Shown here piece by piece: positions 37,027-47,373 of a stretch of 64,000 bases of DNA; within the stretch, counting starts at the first letter, position 1; each line of letters opens with the position of its first letter. Under the pieces are notes generated by a model. It saw nothing but the letters and a program-made list of their open reading frames with translations. It was not told where the DNA came from and ran no database searches. This DNA comes from Jackrogersella multiformis (lineage: Eukaryota > Ascomycota > Sordariomycetes > Xylariales > Hypoxylaceae), in NCBI GenBank assembly GCA_902806575.1, contig CADCXD010000006.1:744001-808000 (forward strand), written 5' to 3'. Position numbers and translations under genes: made by a program.

Positions 37027-37231
37027 GGCGTCAGAATAATTACACTATGTGCGAGAACTGTAATAATAACACAGTCTTACACTGTATAAAGGCTATCCCT
37101 TAAAGTAATCATTTCGATTAACTCATAGAGTATTAGTGCTGATTACCTAGGTAATTGAGGGATAATCACTTTACAGTGTAAACCAGTGTTATTACTACAG
37201 CTCTCGAACATGGTGCAATTATTCTGACGCC
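37027..37231. mobile_element. Foldback MITE-like element (205 bp)
   Basis: The left arm GGCGTCAGAATAATTACAC and the right arm, reverse-complemented as GGCGTCAGAATAATTGCAC, continue as imperfect inverted repeats for about 75 bp, through CTGTAATAATAACAC and TTACACTGTA. The two arms make up most of the element, so the strand could fold into a long hairpin. No ORF is present. No clear target duplication was found; AAAG/CTTT flanks are inverted and may belong to the repeat. Confidence 0.75.
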
Positions 37232-38109
37232 TTTCTGGTGCCTAGGTATTAAGTGTAGGTACTTCCCCCCCCGGCTCATTTTCTATCACTACTATAGGGA
37301 TGATGATGATGATGAGTTCGTTTACGTCCGGAGGATGTATGCTATCTAGGTGACTACATACATCGAGCGCTTGATAGCGCGAAGGACGTCCAGAGTACCC
37401 CTAAGGGCAGAGCTGGAGTATCGCCTGACATAGGAGAGAGAGGAAAGGAGAGGGCACTACTATAGGGAATCGCAACATGTCGGACTCATCGGATACATCT
37501 AACGAAAACAGGAGGATCGATCGCGTTACGCACGCATCCCCAAAGTCTTAATCGAGAGCCATCAGGAGACTGACGAGTGATTTTCATGCTGAACATAACC
37601 GATCATCACGCGTATTTGACTCCCTCCGTGCCAGATGTGCTAGAATAGATTTCAATAAGCGCCCGTTTCAAATCCGCAAGCGGTTATCCTTAGAGAGTAT
37701 GACGTGAAACGGGATGTCATTTTTACCGCCTCGTCGCTTTCTACGTAAATCAAGACAAGAAGCTACCTACCTACCTAGGTATATCGTCGTATATTTCAAG
37801 CCAAGAAGCTGGCAAAGATACCTATATTTTTCGCGGCATCGGATTTGGATGATTCGAATCCCGACAGACCGGCGGAGTTAGGATCGGTGGTTAAGCATCG
37901 CCGCTATCGGCCGCTCTATCTGGGTCAATCAGCTTGACTATTCAAGCAATTAAAGTCGTGGATCGCATCTAATGGTGGCCGCATCATGTCCACAAGCCAA
38001 CACCACAGCGCGGGGGCTGGAACACTTGAAATGGGCCACCAGGGCCTAGAAATTTCAGGAATACGCTTTAACCAAACGAGCATTGATTATAACGAAAGAC
38101 TTTGTGCTC
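37232..38109. other. Gene-free stretch
   Basis: Contains a GAT microsatellite near 37300-37317 and an AGCTACCTACCTACCTAGGT motif at 37762-37781. No coding signal was recognised. Confidence 0.45.
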
Positions 38110-38934
38110 TAGCGCTGCTGAAATTGGAGGTGTGCCGAGGATATATTTTTGAACGACGAGGCCCTCACACCGGAACATTCGTTCCGTAGCGAACAGGTCT
38201 ATTTACCCTTAACGACACTTTGATGTGGACACATCGAATTCAAGGCATCTATTCTCCGATGTGCTGACAAAATACCTAGTTTATGCGAGACTTAACTAAT
38301 GGATCCGATATTCTGAACACCTGTACTGGGGTTCTAAATTATTTCTTCCCACAAATAGGACATTGGGGCCTTCCGATCCAAGAAATCGCCAAGTCTCTTT
38401 GCTACCATTTCATCACCAAGGCGTGGCCGACTTTTAGCTTGAATGTTGGCTTCCCGAGTAGACGTGAGAGTTTTCTGGGTTGGACTTGGGCCGGATAGTC
38501 TATTTCTCGAGACCCTAGCAAGCCAGTTCTCTCAGGTCAGATAGGAATATCGCTCGAACAACCTCAGGGAATAAAGACTCTTCCATCCTCCACCTTAATT
38601 ATCAACCTCTACTTGTTTGTTACGTTGTTACCGAAGAAGGCGAAGTGCGCCGAGTAACCAAGCGCCCGCCCACTGATGTCCTTCGTCTCATTGACTCATA
38701 CGTAGACCCTTCCGAGCAACCCGAAAGTCATATTGTACCCTTTCTTGCACCAGAAACAGCGTCTGCTGTAAGTTCTGCTATCTCCCAATTCCTCTTCTTC
38801 TGGATTAGTATTCTGAGCTTCGCGTTACGAAACGTGCCCGTTCGACGCGTGTGGCCATCTTCGGTACTAAGACAGGCTTCTCCCAGGTCAAGTCCCCGGC
38901 GAAAATACAGGAGATTTTCCTAGACTTGCTGTGA
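38110..38934 (+). pseudogene. HET-domain-like protein remnant
   Basis: Pieces on the plus strand fit the C-terminal half of fungal HET (heterokaryon incompatibility) proteins. ILNTCTGVLNYFFPQ...HWGLPIQEIAKSL at 38310-38400 corresponds to the family's 'LNAF.GIL..F......GLP...F...L' segment, and RRESFLGWTWAG at 38461-38497 to the very conserved 'RRPGFPSWSWAGW', where TGG has become TAG. A further open frame (EEGEVRRVTKRPPTDVLRL, then after a possible short intron VAIFGTKTGFSQVK) runs to a stop at 38934. Just upstream, CRGYIFERRG may be the worn 'RGWCFQE' box, with stops around it. Stops between the pieces and the lack of a start make it non-functional. The match is from recalled family pattern only. 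Confidence 0.5.
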
Positions 38935-40590
38935 ACGCCACTCAATTAGAATTTTGGATTTAAAGTTGGCCGGCGTGAGCGTCAACCAGCCAAGCTACAT
39001 TTCATCGTCGTTTCATCCGTTTCTACGTCCATGTCACCAGCCATTGGATGGCGGGGTCCCATATGAGAAAGAGTATCCTAGGAACTTGAGATGTAAGGCT
39101 GGCTACCCGAGACAGCGTTCTTCGACGTATCGACCATGGAGGTAGGACGGAACATGAGGATTACTCTGATTACATTTTACTTGCGGATAGCACATCACCT
39201 TCCGACTCCCGCAAGCTTCTGCCTATTGGTTTTGTTGCTTACCTAACCTAGCAACAATACTGGGCTGCCTCGTATAAATAAACCTAGGTGCCACCGTGGG
39301 TGGACGCTTAACGATATTCCGAAAAGGGTAAGAATTTCTACGCCGGGTTTCTTCTTTTGATGTGTCTCAACAGGAGAAGTCGAGCTTTTAGAAGGCCAAC
39401 TTAAGGCATGACTATTAATTTACCATGCACACGTTAAGAGCTGCATTTGGGCTCTTGTTCATGATTCCGCGTATTTCGATTGATCCTCTTCACTTTCGGC
39501 CTCAGCGACAGCTTCCACACACATAGTCACTCTCTTTACGATTCTGCGTTTGCTGCAGACCACTTGAAAAGCTTTTATCCATTTAGCCTTGATCCAGGAA
39601 TTTGTCTTGGGCAAGAGATGTCATAGATTCAAGCAAAGCTTTTAAGTGTTGCGAGTTGAACTTATACCGTGGGAAAGAGAAAGAGAACGCACTGTATGCA
39701 ATGGGCAAATGTAGACTCGTGTCAAGGGTTATTAACTAGCACCCCTGAAGTCGAAAAGATCAAGCGTTACCAACCACGCATATCTACTAGGTACCTACCT
39801 TACGATATTTACACTGAGATTCACTCCACAATCATCATAGTCAGTTGTTACTGATAACTCATGCACCTACACTAGGTACCTAGGTAGGTAGTCAATTGTA
39901 TTTCGAAATATTTTCATCCGCGTTTGCATACTGGTAGAGGAGCATAAAGTGGCAAGGCATTGCCGAACACTTGTGTCGCGGTGCCATAAGCGGCCCACTA
40001 ACGTGGTCCAAGCACAATTCTGTAAATAAGCCGTTGCTGACGCTCCTTACGATAATTTCTTCCATTCTTCGTGCCACAATAATTTCGTTAGTTCGAGCCT
40101 TGACAACTTGAAAAAACTAAGCTCATCGTAGTGGAAATACTGACACCGCGATGCTCTTCTCCATTGTGGCTAGGGTGATGGCTGTACCGGTTTATGGGAC
40201 TATTCTAATTGAAGGGACAAAAACTTCGAGCTTTGTTTACAGTAAAATTCCCATGCATCTTTCTTTCGGCTTGTATTGCACTGTGCTGTCTGCAACCTAA
40301 TCACTTCGACTGTTCTCTAGTGTAGTGGGCAAAGAGCTGACGAGTTAGTTAATCGAACACGAAAGTATTCTGTATAAGCTACAGAAATGTAGAAGTAGTG
40401 TAAGGAGACTTCATGCTGACACGAGAGGACCACAATATTAATTAAACTTCTTACCAATCCTCATTAGCATCGTAATAGATACGCCGTATTTGCGTTGCTG
40501 CTACCTCGTGGCCTGGGTGAAAGTGACTAAGATCGCCATTCGTGCGAAAATCGTCCGAAAGCATGGGCCTCATTATGAGATGTCATTACT
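38935..40590. other. Gene-free stretch
   Basis: About 1.65 kb without a recognisable gene. The clustered palindrome CTAGGTACCTAGGTAGGTAG lies at 39871-39890. Short ORFs here look random. Confidence 0.45.
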
Positions 40591-40866
40591 TTAGGTAATG
40601 AGAGTGAGATCGTAATTGGTGGTCCAGTCATGAGAATTGAACTTCAAGGCCGCATTCTCATCTAGGTACCTAATGCGTTGCAAATACACCACATACCGTC
40701 CATACAAGTCATAATAGCTAGCTCCCTGTGATATCAGCTGCATAATAATAAGGGAACTCGTATCCAGTAAATTGTCTCCAAAGACTTCGAAGACCCTGCA
40801 ATTATATACCGTCGCGGTGAATAAAACCGGTACCTGAAGGGCCGGGTAATGTTGGACCTGGGGCAA
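40591..40866 (-). pseudogene. C-terminal fragment of a fungal secreted protein family
   Basis: The minus-strand frame carries NCRVFEVFGDNLLD, MQLISQGASYYDLYGR, and LDENAALKFNSHDWTTNYDL before a stop. This is reminiscent of the C-terminus of an uncharacterised fungal secreted protein family (NCRVYxVxGDN, GASYYD, DWTTN). I found no N-terminal domain or signal peptide upstream, although an intron just before the NCRV segment is possible. It is best treated as a fragment. Confidence 0.35.
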
Positions 40867-41659
40867 GATGTGTCTAAGACGAATAGGTACGAGATCTTGT
40901 CTATCATTTCCGGTAAGATGGGCTGACTACGATGTACCTAGAATCTTTCTAGAATCAAGGTCAGTCCACCACAATATCGCCGAAAATAGATTTAAGGTGC
41001 GAGCTACCACGTTACATGGCTTTCCACCAATCACCGGCCCATTCTCTTGCCAGCTATGCTAGCTCTGCCGAGACCATGGATGAATAGCCTATCACGTAGT
41101 CCCTCGTAGGGCTAGCCCGTCGATCACTTCCGTGTGGGGAGGAGCTGGAAGCGATGGGGCTATTCCAATATGACCGTATTCCATACGACATGCCGAGAAT
41201 CCGCACAAAGAAGTCCGGGGTCCTGGAATACGAGTTTGAGCCTCATCAGCTTTGTTACATTCGCCCGCTCATTCCAGCAGAATCAAGTATCAGGGGTCTC
41301 ATGCTATACCGAGTCATGTGACTATGGAAAGACCAGCGCAAGACCGGCTACGTCAATACGAGATTCGACAATGAGCGGTCATATGGCTGAGCGCAATAGG
41401 TTTAGTCGAGTCTTGTCGGCCCATTCGATAGAGTGAGAATACGGAGAGACTTCAACATCACGATGTCAATGCTTGGAGAGTCATGATATGTATAAATGCC
41501 AGCGAGCTTCCCTCCATTTCAAAAATATTCTCACCACCATCAACAATCACAACACCAATTCACTCGCTCAAATCACTACTACTATTACTACTACTTATTA
41601 CTTAATCTTAATACTCAAGATCAATATTTAAGATCTTCAACCTCAACCAATAATCCAAC
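40867..41659. other. Upstream region of the small secreted protein
   Basis: The distal part holds no credible gene. The proximal 170 bp are a promoter and leader: TATAAAT at 41491-41497, then a CA/CT-rich leader with an ACT-type microsatellite near 41575-41600. Confidence 0.5.
41491..41497 (+). promoter_or_regulatory. TATA box of the secreted-protein gene
   Basis: TATAAAT lies about 165 bp before the ATG at 41660 and is followed by a pyrimidine- and CA-rich leader, typical of strongly expressed fungal genes. Confidence 0.5.
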
Positions 41660-42100
41660 ATGAAGTTCACAACCGCCACCGCTGCTGCCTTCCTCGCCGC
41701 CACCGGCCTCGCAGCACCCACCCCCGAAGTCAAGTCCGCTATGGCGGATGTCGCCCAGTGGACCATCGAGAGCATGCAGCGCGTCTGCGATTCTGGCGAC
41801 ACCAGCTGCACGTGGTCGTTCCGCGTCAACACGCACGTTGGCAACCCGACTGCCTGCAGCTTCACGGTCAAGGGCTCGCCAGCCAGCCGGACCGACTCCA
41901 GCGGCAGCGTGTGCGGCCCCTACACCGTCAGCTCCGGATGGAGCGGCCAGTTCGGCCCCGACCAGGGCTTCACCACCCTGAGCGTCGTCGACTACTCCGC
42001 CAAGCTCATCACCTGGCCCGCATACACCGACAAGCAGCTCGCCGGCGGTGCCGTCGTCACCCCCGACCTGAGCTTCGCTCCTACTGTTCTGAACTTTTAG
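41660..42100 (+). CDS. Small secreted cysteine-containing protein (elicitor-like)
   Basis: An intronless 146-residue protein starts with a clear signal peptide (MKFTTATAAAFLAATGLAAP, cleavage near residues 18-20). The mature part has four cysteines (RVCDSG, TSCTWSF, TACSF, VCGPY), enough for two disulfides, and is rich in Ser, Thr and aromatic residues, with VSSGWSGQFGPDQGFTTLSVVD and TWPAYTDKQLAGG. This pattern recalls small secreted fungal proteins reported as hypersensitive-response-inducing elicitors (Hrip-type) and their uncharacterised homologues. The codon use is very GC-rich at third positions compared with the surrounding DNA, suggesting high expression. A TATA box and CA-rich leader precede it. 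Family placement is by recall and moderate. Confidence 0.75.
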   Translation: MKFTTATAAAFLAATGLAAPTPEVKSAMADVAQWTIESMQRVCDSGDTSCTWSFRVNTHVGNPTACSFTVKGSPASRTDSSGSVCGPYTVSSGWSGQFGPDQGFTTLSVVDYSAKLITWPAYTDKQLAGGAVVTPDLSFAPTVLNF

Positions 42101-42447
42101 GCTATCCGTGGCTATTCATTGGTGCATAGGGAGTTAAGCCGAAGGGGCTGAGGAAAGCATTGGTCAAATTTTAGCGCGAAGGAGTGTCTATTGCATATAT
42201 CAGAGCGGCAATGTAAATATTAATATAATCACCTGGATTGCACCTGAACATATTCTTTACTTGTTGATTTAATCGAATTTATTTGTCATCGTAGTTGCAA
42301 ATGCCTTTTAAATGAGCACAAGGTACCGACTATCGACTCTTGCACATTGAAGTACTGATTCGCCCCGGCAAGCTAACGCGCTTTTCGAGGTCTGTATGCT
42401 ATGTACTATTATTACTAAGTGTCACACTCATTTTCTTTATCCATCCC
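42101..42447. other. Convergent 3' intergenic region
   Basis: The gap separates the stop of the secreted-protein gene from the stop of the acidic protein gene on the other strand. It probably holds both 3' UTRs; nothing else was seen. Confidence 0.55.
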
Positions 42448-43608
42448 CTAATCCACATCGGCGAAGGGGTCGACCTTGTAAGTAGCTCTAGCCGTCTCGA
42501 ATTCCTCCTTATATCTCTGCGCGGTCAACGTGATGGCGAACAGAACCTCGTATTGCCAGAACCACATATCCAGGTCTTCCAACCATGTATCCAGCAATCC
42601 ATCGCCGTCGGTTTGTCCGCTAGACTTATGATAGGCTTGCATGATAGCTGGCTTGGGTTTTTCGATCTGCACAAATGCGTCGGGGTTTGGTAGTGCGGAC
42701 TCTACGTCTTGTGTCTCCGGATAAGATTGCTCTTCCTCTTCTACCTCAAGACCGTCGAGTAAGCTGTCGTCTTGTTCCGGGTAGATGATCTCGAAGTCGA
42801 AGTTTGAGCTTGTGTCCGAGCATGTGTCCGAGCCGTTGTCTGCGGCATCAGTGGGGCACGTTGAAGTCTCTGACGAGTCCTGCTCTTCTTCCTGTTCGGA
42901 CGGATTTGACGTAGGGGGTAATCGAACTAATGGCTTGAGAGGTTCTAGTGTATCGAGGTCGTCGTCCTCGTCATCTGCCCAAGAGAATGGCTTGCTTGGT
43001 GGTGGTAACCAAACAGGAGTGAGAACGTCCGAATAAGGAGGGAACGGTTCCGAGCTTTCTGGGTCTGTCGTGCTTGGAACCTCTTGGTCCTGGTCGTCGT
43101 TGACGAGGAACCCGTCCGCGTCGTATTCCTCTAGCTGCGTAGTGCTTGCTGTTAAGTCAGGGAGAGCCGAGGACGAACCGGCATCCGCATTCAAGCCGAA
43201 GGAGCCCACGTTGTTTGTTAGGTCGTCGAAAAATGCATCAACGCTGCGATATCCTCCCACGATAATACAGTCCATATCACTGTTAGTGATCTGTCCCTCT
43301 TGGACGAGCCGTCGTAGGTACTTCTCGGTTGGTGGTTTAACCCTTTTCATGATCTCCTCCACATCAAAGTCATCGGTTGGGACGGCTAGGTCAGATGTAC
43401 TTATGACCTCACGTAGCTGCCCCACCGAGAGATTCAAGAGATCGAGGTATCGCTGGCGGGTTTCCTCGAATCTTCCCCTTGCTCGCTCTTTACAGCAGGT
43501 AATTGTCTCCGTGTCCTGCGAGATGCGGCTCTGTATAGCCGACAGATCCCGGATCCGCGAGCGGAGCTGCCAGACCAGGACATTACATCGCGTGATGTTA
43601 TATTCCAT
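42448..43608 (-). CDS. Acidic hypothetical protein, 386 aa
   Basis: One uninterrupted frame starts at the ATG at 43608. I do not recognise a family. The first 90 residues are basic-acidic and predicted helical (QLRSRIRDLSAIQSRI, KERARGRFEETRQRYLDLL), consistent with a coiled coil. The middle 180 residues are low-complexity and strongly acidic, with runs such as ADDEDDDLD and EQEEEQDSSE. The C-terminal 60 residues return to helix with aromatic residues (WLEDLDMWFWQYEVLFAI). No signal peptide or membrane helix is seen. The length of the frame, the ordered composition and lack of stops support a real gene, and the sequence suggests an intracellular, partly disordered protein. Confidence 0.7.
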   Translation of the reverse strand: MEYNITRCNVLVWQLRSRIRDLSAIQSRISQDTETITCCKERARGRFEETRQRYLDLLNLSVGQLREVISTSDLAVPTDDFDVEEIMKRVKPPTEKYLRRLVQEGQITNSDMDCIIVGGYRSVDAFFDDLTNNVGSFGLNADAGSSSALPDLTASTTQLEEYDADGFLVNDDQDQEVPSTTDPESSEPFPPYSDVLTPVWLPPPSKPFSWADDEDDDLDTLEPLKPLVRLPPTSNPSEQEEEQDSSETSTCPTDAADNGSDTCSDTSSNFDFEIIYPEQDDSLLDGLEVEEEEQSYPETQDVESALPNPDAFVQIEKPKPAIMQAYHKSSGQTDGDGLLDTWLEDLDMWFWQYEVLFAITLTAQRYKEEFETARATYKVDPFADVD

Positions 43609-45312
43609 GGTCGCTATCTTGATGAGTTTGGATATTCAAACGCGCGTGAGTTTGCGTGGGATTCAGGTAGGTACTGGGTAACTTAGGATACACCGCGGTG
43701 GGCCACGAGCAAACTTGAGAAGTATTAGTAAGAATGAAATGAAAAATCAGAAGAATAAAGTTTTATCACCTTTCCCTTACTCGAGAAAATATCTTGTTCA
43801 AATTTCTTTGAACTGTATGAGTTGGCGCGTAGGATCAACAGCCATCGGTAATATACCAGTCGCGTGGGCCAGGAGTGATGGGTATCTTTTATCGCGTTGT
43901 AAAACAAGAACTTTGTCCGCGACAGAACAATAGCATTCAAGTATGAATGACTAAACACGCCTTGCTGTTAGTGCCATAGAACCGCTTTGTGTTTCCACGG
44001 TTTCCGAGGCGATAGACCTTTGTTATAGCGCTATGGCCACTTGGTGCACAAAGGGGTAGTGACTCTTCTAGACTGTTGACGCATCGCGAAGTTTGGCTTA
44101 GATGGACAGGAAGGAATTGATTAGAAAGGCATCGTCTTGTTGAGATTTTATATTTTCGTTGTCGGTGATGAATATAAGTTCACTTATTAATGTGATTTCA
44201 AAAAGTACCTAGGTACCTATCTACGGAACAGGCAAGGAAGTGAGGCACCTAGGTAGCAATTAAGGAGGGATATTATGTCATTCGAATTTGGTACACGATC
44301 ACACGTATGGATATTTATTTATAATGAGCTATAGTATGTGCAGGGACCTCTTTAAGATGCCTACAAGATCAAGATGGCAGTACAAAGGTTGCTATTTACA
44401 AACATTAACATCAACTATGTGTGTCCCTTTCTAGGTACCTAGGTATATTAAAATCAAGTACTGATCATATGAAATGTTTAATATTGAAATCATTTCCCCA
44501 TTACTTTAGTTACTAGGAACCATGATTTCAGTTAACCTTAATATCTGTCGTGGTGACCATTGAATGTTTTGCACTAAGATGTGTTTTAAAAAGCGACAGA
44601 CATCAAATGTAGCTCACCCCATGAAAAAGGAGGTATCTTAATAAGCGAAATGTATTTGTTGAGTGATGAAATTATCCGATATTGACTTATCAGTTTGATT
44701 AAGTAACGCACCTACCGAGTTAGGTACCTACAGGTACTTTTCTAAGCTTCACCAAGCACGCTAATGACGTAGGACGTCACTCCAACATTTAAACGACAAA
44801 TAACATACTGTACTACCTACCTAAATGTACCTAAGATACCTAGGTTGACCAAGAATAGCTAAGAACCTACCCATTCACCCCTTATTCCTTGATATCTAAC
44901 CCTTTAGAGAAAAAAACCTGCTGCAGGCTCCGTTTCATCTTCTCTCCTTTTTAGTGGTCTTGACCCTCTCCTAACCAGCAAATCAGTGGGGCATTCTCAG
45001 AGGGAGTGACTCGCTAAAAGCCTTGGACTGAATCAGATTCGCTGGCGGGACAGGGAGACGTCAGAGCTGCTACAACACACGATACGAGATATATATTCGT
45101 GTTTGTTTACTCTTTGTCCCTTTCGAGAATTATACATATTATTCTATTAACATTTCACTATCTGTCTCGTTCTCTTTTTAAAATATCATTCCTCCTACAT
45201 TTGACCCGAATCCATCTCACGATAGTATTTTAATCGGAGGTATTAGCTGCTGTTTATTTGTGAGGGGTTTTGTGGGGTCTTGCGAATAGCATCGTTAGGT
45301 ATCTATGGGATC
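43609..45312. other. Divergent intergenic region
   Basis: About 1.7 kb lies between the acidic protein gene and the phospholipase C gene. It contains several ACCTAGGTACC motifs (44203-44219, about 44430, 44725, 44830). The last 200 bp are pyrimidine-rich and look like the phospholipase C leader. No gene was seen. Confidence 0.5.
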
Positions 45313-47373
45313 ATGGCAGAGACAACACCCCTCCCGCCTAATGAATCTGTTCACCAAGCAGGTGGCGGCCAGCCGGGCGTCGATGTCCAAACTGTTAAAG
45401 AACTCAAGTCATCTACATTAAAATACCTCGAACAAATCTACGCTGCACATGCCTCATCTCCGGACAAGGAATGGAACAAGGACACCATCATCAACTTCCT
45501 ACACCACAGGCAGGCGGATAAAGTCACAGAACCATCATCAGCTGATATAGCCGCGCACGATGTGCTTGACTTAGCTGGGTTCCTTCGCTACATGACGTCC
45601 CCCGCCGCTAATGTGCTGGCGCCCCTGCTAGATCAGGACATGTCGTGGCCTCTCGCTAGCTATTACATTAGCTCCAGCCACAACACCTATTTAACGGGTA
45701 ACCAACTCAGCAGCGATTCGAATGTTAGTGCTTACCGTAACGTTTTGCTTCGTGGCTGCCGGTGCGTCGAGATTGATGTCTGGAATGGCGACGACTCTGA
45801 TACCGAGTCATCGGAAAGCAGCTCGGAAAGCTCCATGGATGAGGATGCTAAGGAGATTAAGGCCATCAAGAAAGAGAGTCGCAGAAAGAAGCTTGCTGCA
45901 AAGCTTCCTGGATCCCTAACAAGTAGGCTTGAGAAGACCTCGCTGGGCAAGCAGATCACGGGGAAGAAGGCTACAGAAGCAGAGTCTTCGACGAAGAAGG
46001 AAAAAGAAGAAGCACCTGCTGCCAAGAAGGAAACAATACTGCTGAAGAAGTCGCCGAGTCCGCAGACAGCCACAGTCGAGCCCAGAGTTCTTCATGGCTA
46101 TACGCTTACTAAGGACATCACGTTCCGCGAGGTCTGCGAGGCAATTCGGAAAAGCGCATTCGTCGTCACGGACCTGCCGCTTATTGTCAGCCTGGAGGTT
46201 CATTGCTGCCAGGAACAGCAAGAAGCTATGGTTCGTATTATTAACGAGGTTTGGGATGGCCTCCTGCTGCCTCACCCCGACGACGACGCCAAGTTTCTCC
46301 CCTCTCCCGCCGACTTACGTCGCAAGATCCTAGTCAAGGTTAAATACGCACCGCCCGATGTCCACTTATCGAACCCAGGCAAAGAATCTGTAGAACACCT
46401 CCCGCCTGATGTTAAGACCGACTCGGCATCGAAGACCACCACGCAGCAAAAGGTCAAAAAGGTGTCCAAAATCATACAGGCTCTATCTGCGCTCGGGGTG
46501 TACACGCGAGGCGTGTCGTTCAAGTCGCTATCCCAGCCGGAAGCCAAAATGCCGACGCACATCTTCTCGTTGTCCGAAGGGGGTGTGACCGAGGTCCACG
46601 AGAACGAAGCGGCGCGGCTATTCGAGCACAACAGAGAATACTTGATGCGAACTTATCCCTCGGGCATGAGGATCGGCTCGTCGAACCTGGACCCGGAGAC
46701 GTTTTGGAAGAAGGGAATCCAGATCGTCGCGCTCAACTGGCAGAAGTGGGACGAGGGCATGATGCTCAACGAGGGCATGTTCGCCGGCACGGGGGGCTAC
46801 GTGCTGAAGCCTGAGGGGTACCGCGGGAGGAAGCCCGTCGTGGTCACTACCGCGGAAGGAGACGAGGCGGATAAGAAAGAGGAAAAGGTAGCCCCGGTTC
46901 CCGCGTCAAACGCAATCCTTCTCCAAACGCTCGACCTCAGCATCACCGTCCTGGCAGCGCAGAACCTGCCCCTGCCCGAGAAAGACGACAAGGAGAGCGG
47001 GTTCAAGCCCTACGTCAAGATCGAGCTGCACACCGAGCCGCCGCACGATGAACACCTATCCGCCGCCGCCTCTTCGACTCGAGCCAAGGAGGGCGAGTAC
47101 AAGGCGCGCACCAAGACGCAGCGCGGGGTCCACCCGGACTTCAAGTCGCAGGTTCTCGCCGTGGCCAAGGGCGTCCCCGGCGTCGTCCCCGAGCTGGCCT
47201 TCGTGCGCTTCCTCGTCAAGGACGACGAGATCGGGCGCGACGACCTGGCCGCGTGGGCATGCGTCAGGCTTGATCGCCTGCGCGGCGGCTACCGCTTCGT
47301 GCATCTTCTGGACAAGGAGGGGAAGGAGAGCGGCGGCGTGCTGCTCGTCAAGGTCGACATGAAACTTGCTTAG
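45313..47373 (+). CDS. Phosphoinositide-specific phospholipase C
   Basis: An intronless frame; the first ATG is at 45313 (MAETTPLPPN), giving 686 residues. It hydrolyses phosphatidylinositol phosphates to inositol phosphates and diacylglycerol, feeding calcium and protein kinase C signalling. Domains in order: a short N-terminal helical region in place of full EF hands; the X box with PLASYYISSSHNTYLTGNQL (first catalytic histidine) and CRCVEIDVWNGD; a basic/acidic low-complexity insert of about 90 residues inside the X box (about 175-265); HGYTLTKDITF with the second histidine and LPLIVSLEVHC; the Y box with MRIGSSNLDPETFW, GIQIVALNWQ and GGYVLKPEGY; and a C-terminal C2 domain (LDLSITVLAAQNLP, KPYVKIELH). 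All expected catalytic residues appear present. Fungi carry several paralogues, so no symbol is given. Confidence 0.93.
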   Translation: MAETTPLPPNESVHQAGGGQPGVDVQTVKELKSSTLKYLEQIYAAHASSPDKEWNKDTIINFLHHRQADKVTEPSSADIAAHDVLDLAGFLRYMTSPAANVLAPLLDQDMSWPLASYYISSSHNTYLTGNQLSSDSNVSAYRNVLLRGCRCVEIDVWNGDDSDTESSESSSESSMDEDAKEIKAIKKESRRKKLAAKLPGSLTSRLEKTSLGKQITGKKATEAESSTKKEKEEAPAAKKETILLKKSPSPQTATVEPRVLHGYTLTKDITFREVCEAIRKSAFVVTDLPLIVSLEVHCCQEQQEAMVRIINEVWDGLLLPHPDDDAKFLPSPADLRRKILVKVKYAPPDVHLSNPGKESVEHLPPDVKTDSASKTTTQQKVKKVSKIIQALSALGVYTRGVSFKSLSQPEAKMPTHIFSLSEGGVTEVHENEAARLFEHNREYLMRTYPSGMRIGSSNLDPETFWKKGIQIVALNWQKWDEGMMLNEGMFAGTGGYVLKPEGYRGRKPVVVTTAEGDEADKKEEKVAPVPASNAILLQTLDLSITVLAAQNLPLPEKDDKESGFKPYVKIELHTEPPHDEHLSAAASSTRAKEGEYKARTKTQRGVHPDFKSQVLAVAKGVPGVVPELAFVRFLVKDDEIGRDDLAAWACVRLDRLRGGYRFVHLLDKEGKESGGVLLVKVDMKLA

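Noticed and set aside
37852..37866. GATTCGAATCCCG, tRNA B-box-like
   Set aside because: No flanking stems complete a tRNA cloverleaf.
41060..41085. Minus-strand LFIHGLG segment resembling the start of the alpha/beta hydrolase in the NACHT receptor
   Set aside because: Only seven residues match and a stop follows soon after; nearby segments are in the wrong order for the family.
41134..41436. 100-codon ORF upstream of the secreted-protein gene
   Set aside because: Random-looking composition and no recognisable family.
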